Part shown: positions 62,877 to 64,000 of the stretch, one piece after another | Numbering within the stretch: the first letter of the stretch is position 1 | Layout: every line of letters starts with the position of its first letter | Origin: Hespellia sp. | Lineage (GTDB): Bacteria; Bacillota; Clostridia; Lachnospirales; Lachnospiraceae | DNA length: 64,000 nucleotides | Direction: 5' to 3' | NCBI GenBank assembly: GCA_028693555.1 | Contig: JAQUVD010000002.1 | Location: forward strand, 92,918 to 156,917 | The notes under the pieces: generated by a model | What the model saw: the letters and a program-made list of their open reading frames with translations, nothing else | Databases searched by the model: none | Told to the model about the DNA's origin: nothing | Position numbers and translations under genes: made by a program

Positions 62877-63851
62877 TTGGAAAAAATTAAACAAAATCCA
62901 ATTGTTAACAAAATCGGCTTCAACAGAGTCGTACTGTGCTTTGCATTAATTTTACTCTACGTAGTTCTTTGCATTGCAACGGGCGGTAAATTCTTTGGGA
63001 CGGCTAGAATTATGAGCGCATTGAATTATGCGTATTTCCTTGGCTTCTTATCATTGGGAGTTACATTTGTAATTGCAACAGGAGGGATTGATTTCTCGAT
63101 CGGACCGGTTATGTTCTGCTGTGCATTAATATCAGGTTACAGCTTTACAGCACACGGTGTGCCAATGGGCGTTGCACTTGTAATCAGTATTCTGGTTGGT
63201 TTAGCATTTGGCTGCTTTAACGGATATTTAGTAGCGTATTGGTCAGTACCTTCTTTCATTACTTCGATGGCAGGTATGAATATCGCAAAGGGTATCGCAT
63301 CTGTATTTACTAAGACACAGTCAGTCAGCTGGCCACAGTCTTCACAAGATGGCGGATGGTACAGAAGCATTGTTAAAGTTGGAGCGTTGCCGGTTGGCTT
63401 GATTCTCTTTCTTGCAGTTGCTGTAGTCTGTGCAATTATTTTGAACAAGACAAAAGCAGGACGTTATATCTTATCATTAGGAAGCAACAAAGAAGCAGTC
63501 AGACTTTCCGGAGTTAACACAAAGAAATGGGAAATGCTTGCTTTCGTAATCTGTGGAGTTCTTTGCGGAATTTCAGCACTCTTCTATGTGGCAGCATATT
63601 CGACTGTTCAGCCTGGATATGGCGATACATATAACAATGAAGCGATTGCCGGCTGTGTAATGGGTGGTACATCTATGGCAGGTGGACTTGCTTCTATCAG
63701 TGGTACTGTTATCGGTGTATTTATTATCGCATTACTTCAGGAAGGTATCCTTGCTCTTAACTTTGATAAAAACTTTCAATTAATTATCACGGGTGTCATT
63801 GTTATTGTTGCGGTTTACTCCGATGTTGTAGCAAGACGCAGAAAGAATTAA
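62877..63851 (+). CDS. Ribose-type (RbsC-like) sugar ABC transporter permease
   Basis: A 324-residue protein from TTG 62877 after AGGAGGA. It has eight to ten membrane segments and the BPD_transp_2 hallmarks TFVIATGGIDFSIGPVM, SGVNTKKWEMLAFVICGVLC and NNEAIAGCVMGGTSMAGGLA. These permeases import monosaccharides. The operon continues off the window. A shared operator with fucI suggests L-fucose or a fucose-containing sugar, but this is inferred. Confidence 0.88.
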   Translation: MEKIKQNPIVNKIGFNRVVLCFALILLYVVLCIATGGKFFGTARIMSALNYAYFLGFLSLGVTFVIATGGIDFSIGPVMFCCALISGYSFTAHGVPMGVALVISILVGLAFGCFNGYLVAYWSVPSFITSMAGMNIAKGIASVFTKTQSVSWPQSSQDGGWYRSIVKVGALPVGLILFLAVAVVCAIILNKTKAGRYILSLGSNKEAVRLSGVNTKKWEMLAFVICGVLCGISALFYVAAYSTVQPGYGDTYNNEAIAGCVMGGTSMAGGLASISGTVIGVFIIALLQEGILALNFDKNFQLIITGVIVIVAVYSDVVARRRKN

Positions 63852-63987
63852 TAACTACGATAAATTGATTGATGAATAGATAATATGAAGTGACCTCACA
63901 GTTGTAGATTCGTGGATTTACCTGTAAACTATTAATAGTTGAAGATTAATGGTAACAGGGATTACCGCATACAAAAGGAGGCCACAT

Positions 63988-64000
63988 ATGAACAGTATAA
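63988..64000 (+). CDS. Start of next gene in the transporter operon (cut by window end)
   Basis: ATG at 63988 is seven bases after AAGGAGG (63975-63981), reading MNSI before the window ends. The position suggests another component of the sugar ABC transporter. The gap 63852-63987 holds small palindromes (for example AACTATTAATAGTT) but no clear terminator. Confidence 0.6.

Overview
The window looks like a chromosomal segment of a gut Firmicute, most likely a Lachnospiraceae member (Clostridia). The reasons are: AT-leaning DNA with strong AGGAGG ribosome sites and occasional TTG starts; a Gram-positive PolC polymerase; a T-box leader on the trp operon; a Spo0A-type DNA-binding domain; and host-glycan genes (GH112 phosphorylase, N-acetylhexosamine kinase, L-fucose isomerase). 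The species was not determined. I see no tRNA, rRNA, CRISPR array or intact insertion sequence.

Layout. 1-2000 is decayed accessory DNA: an ABC ATPase end, an ABC permease fused by deletion to a histidine kinase tail, a HigB/HigA-like toxin-antitoxin pair and an Rpn nuclease fragment. 2167-16967 holds a FUSC membrane protein and a galacto-N-biose/lacto-N-biose locus: GH112 phosphorylase, three-part sugar ABC importer, NahK-like kinase, AraC regulator, DUF5107 protein, sugar nucleotidyltransferase, GalE, and an ABC-F protein overlapping GalE. 17096-21060 carries ilvN-ilvC, then two very long hairpin elements, then deoB-cdd. 21146-26470 is a TetR-controlled MMPL transporter and its heptad-repeat partner. 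26593-32342 holds fucI, a stand-alone Spo0A output domain, an XRE/S24-like regulator, a secreted coiled-coil protein and an RpoD-type sigma factor. 32380-38889 is an AraC-flanked catabolic operon (aldolase, FGGY kinase, GatD-like dehydrogenase, PfkB kinase, aldo-keto reductase). 38905-42426 contains a third long hairpin, an Rpn-family nuclease, a flavodoxin and two membrane or anchored proteins. 42489-49030 is ispG-polC and a membrane-anchored MerR. 49075-55998 is a complete trpEGDCFBA operon behind a Trp T-box. 56076-60032 has a signal peptidase, a cell-wall hydrolase and glyA. 60138-64000 has a lipoprotein, an AraC regulator, a LacI regulator and the start of a ribose-type ABC transporter operon.

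How it fits together. Several loci point to host-glycan foraging: type-1 chain disaccharides are imported, phosphorolysed by GH112 and fed through NahK, a nucleotidyltransferase and GalE. fucI shares operator-like sequence with the LacI/transporter locus 35 kb away, suggesting one fucose-linked regulon. The most unusual non-coding feature is a family of three 260-330 nt hairpins (18725-19000, 19001-19330, about 38905-39165). Their arms diverge but stay paired, while their heads keep the same loops and layout, with compensatory changes in the helices.
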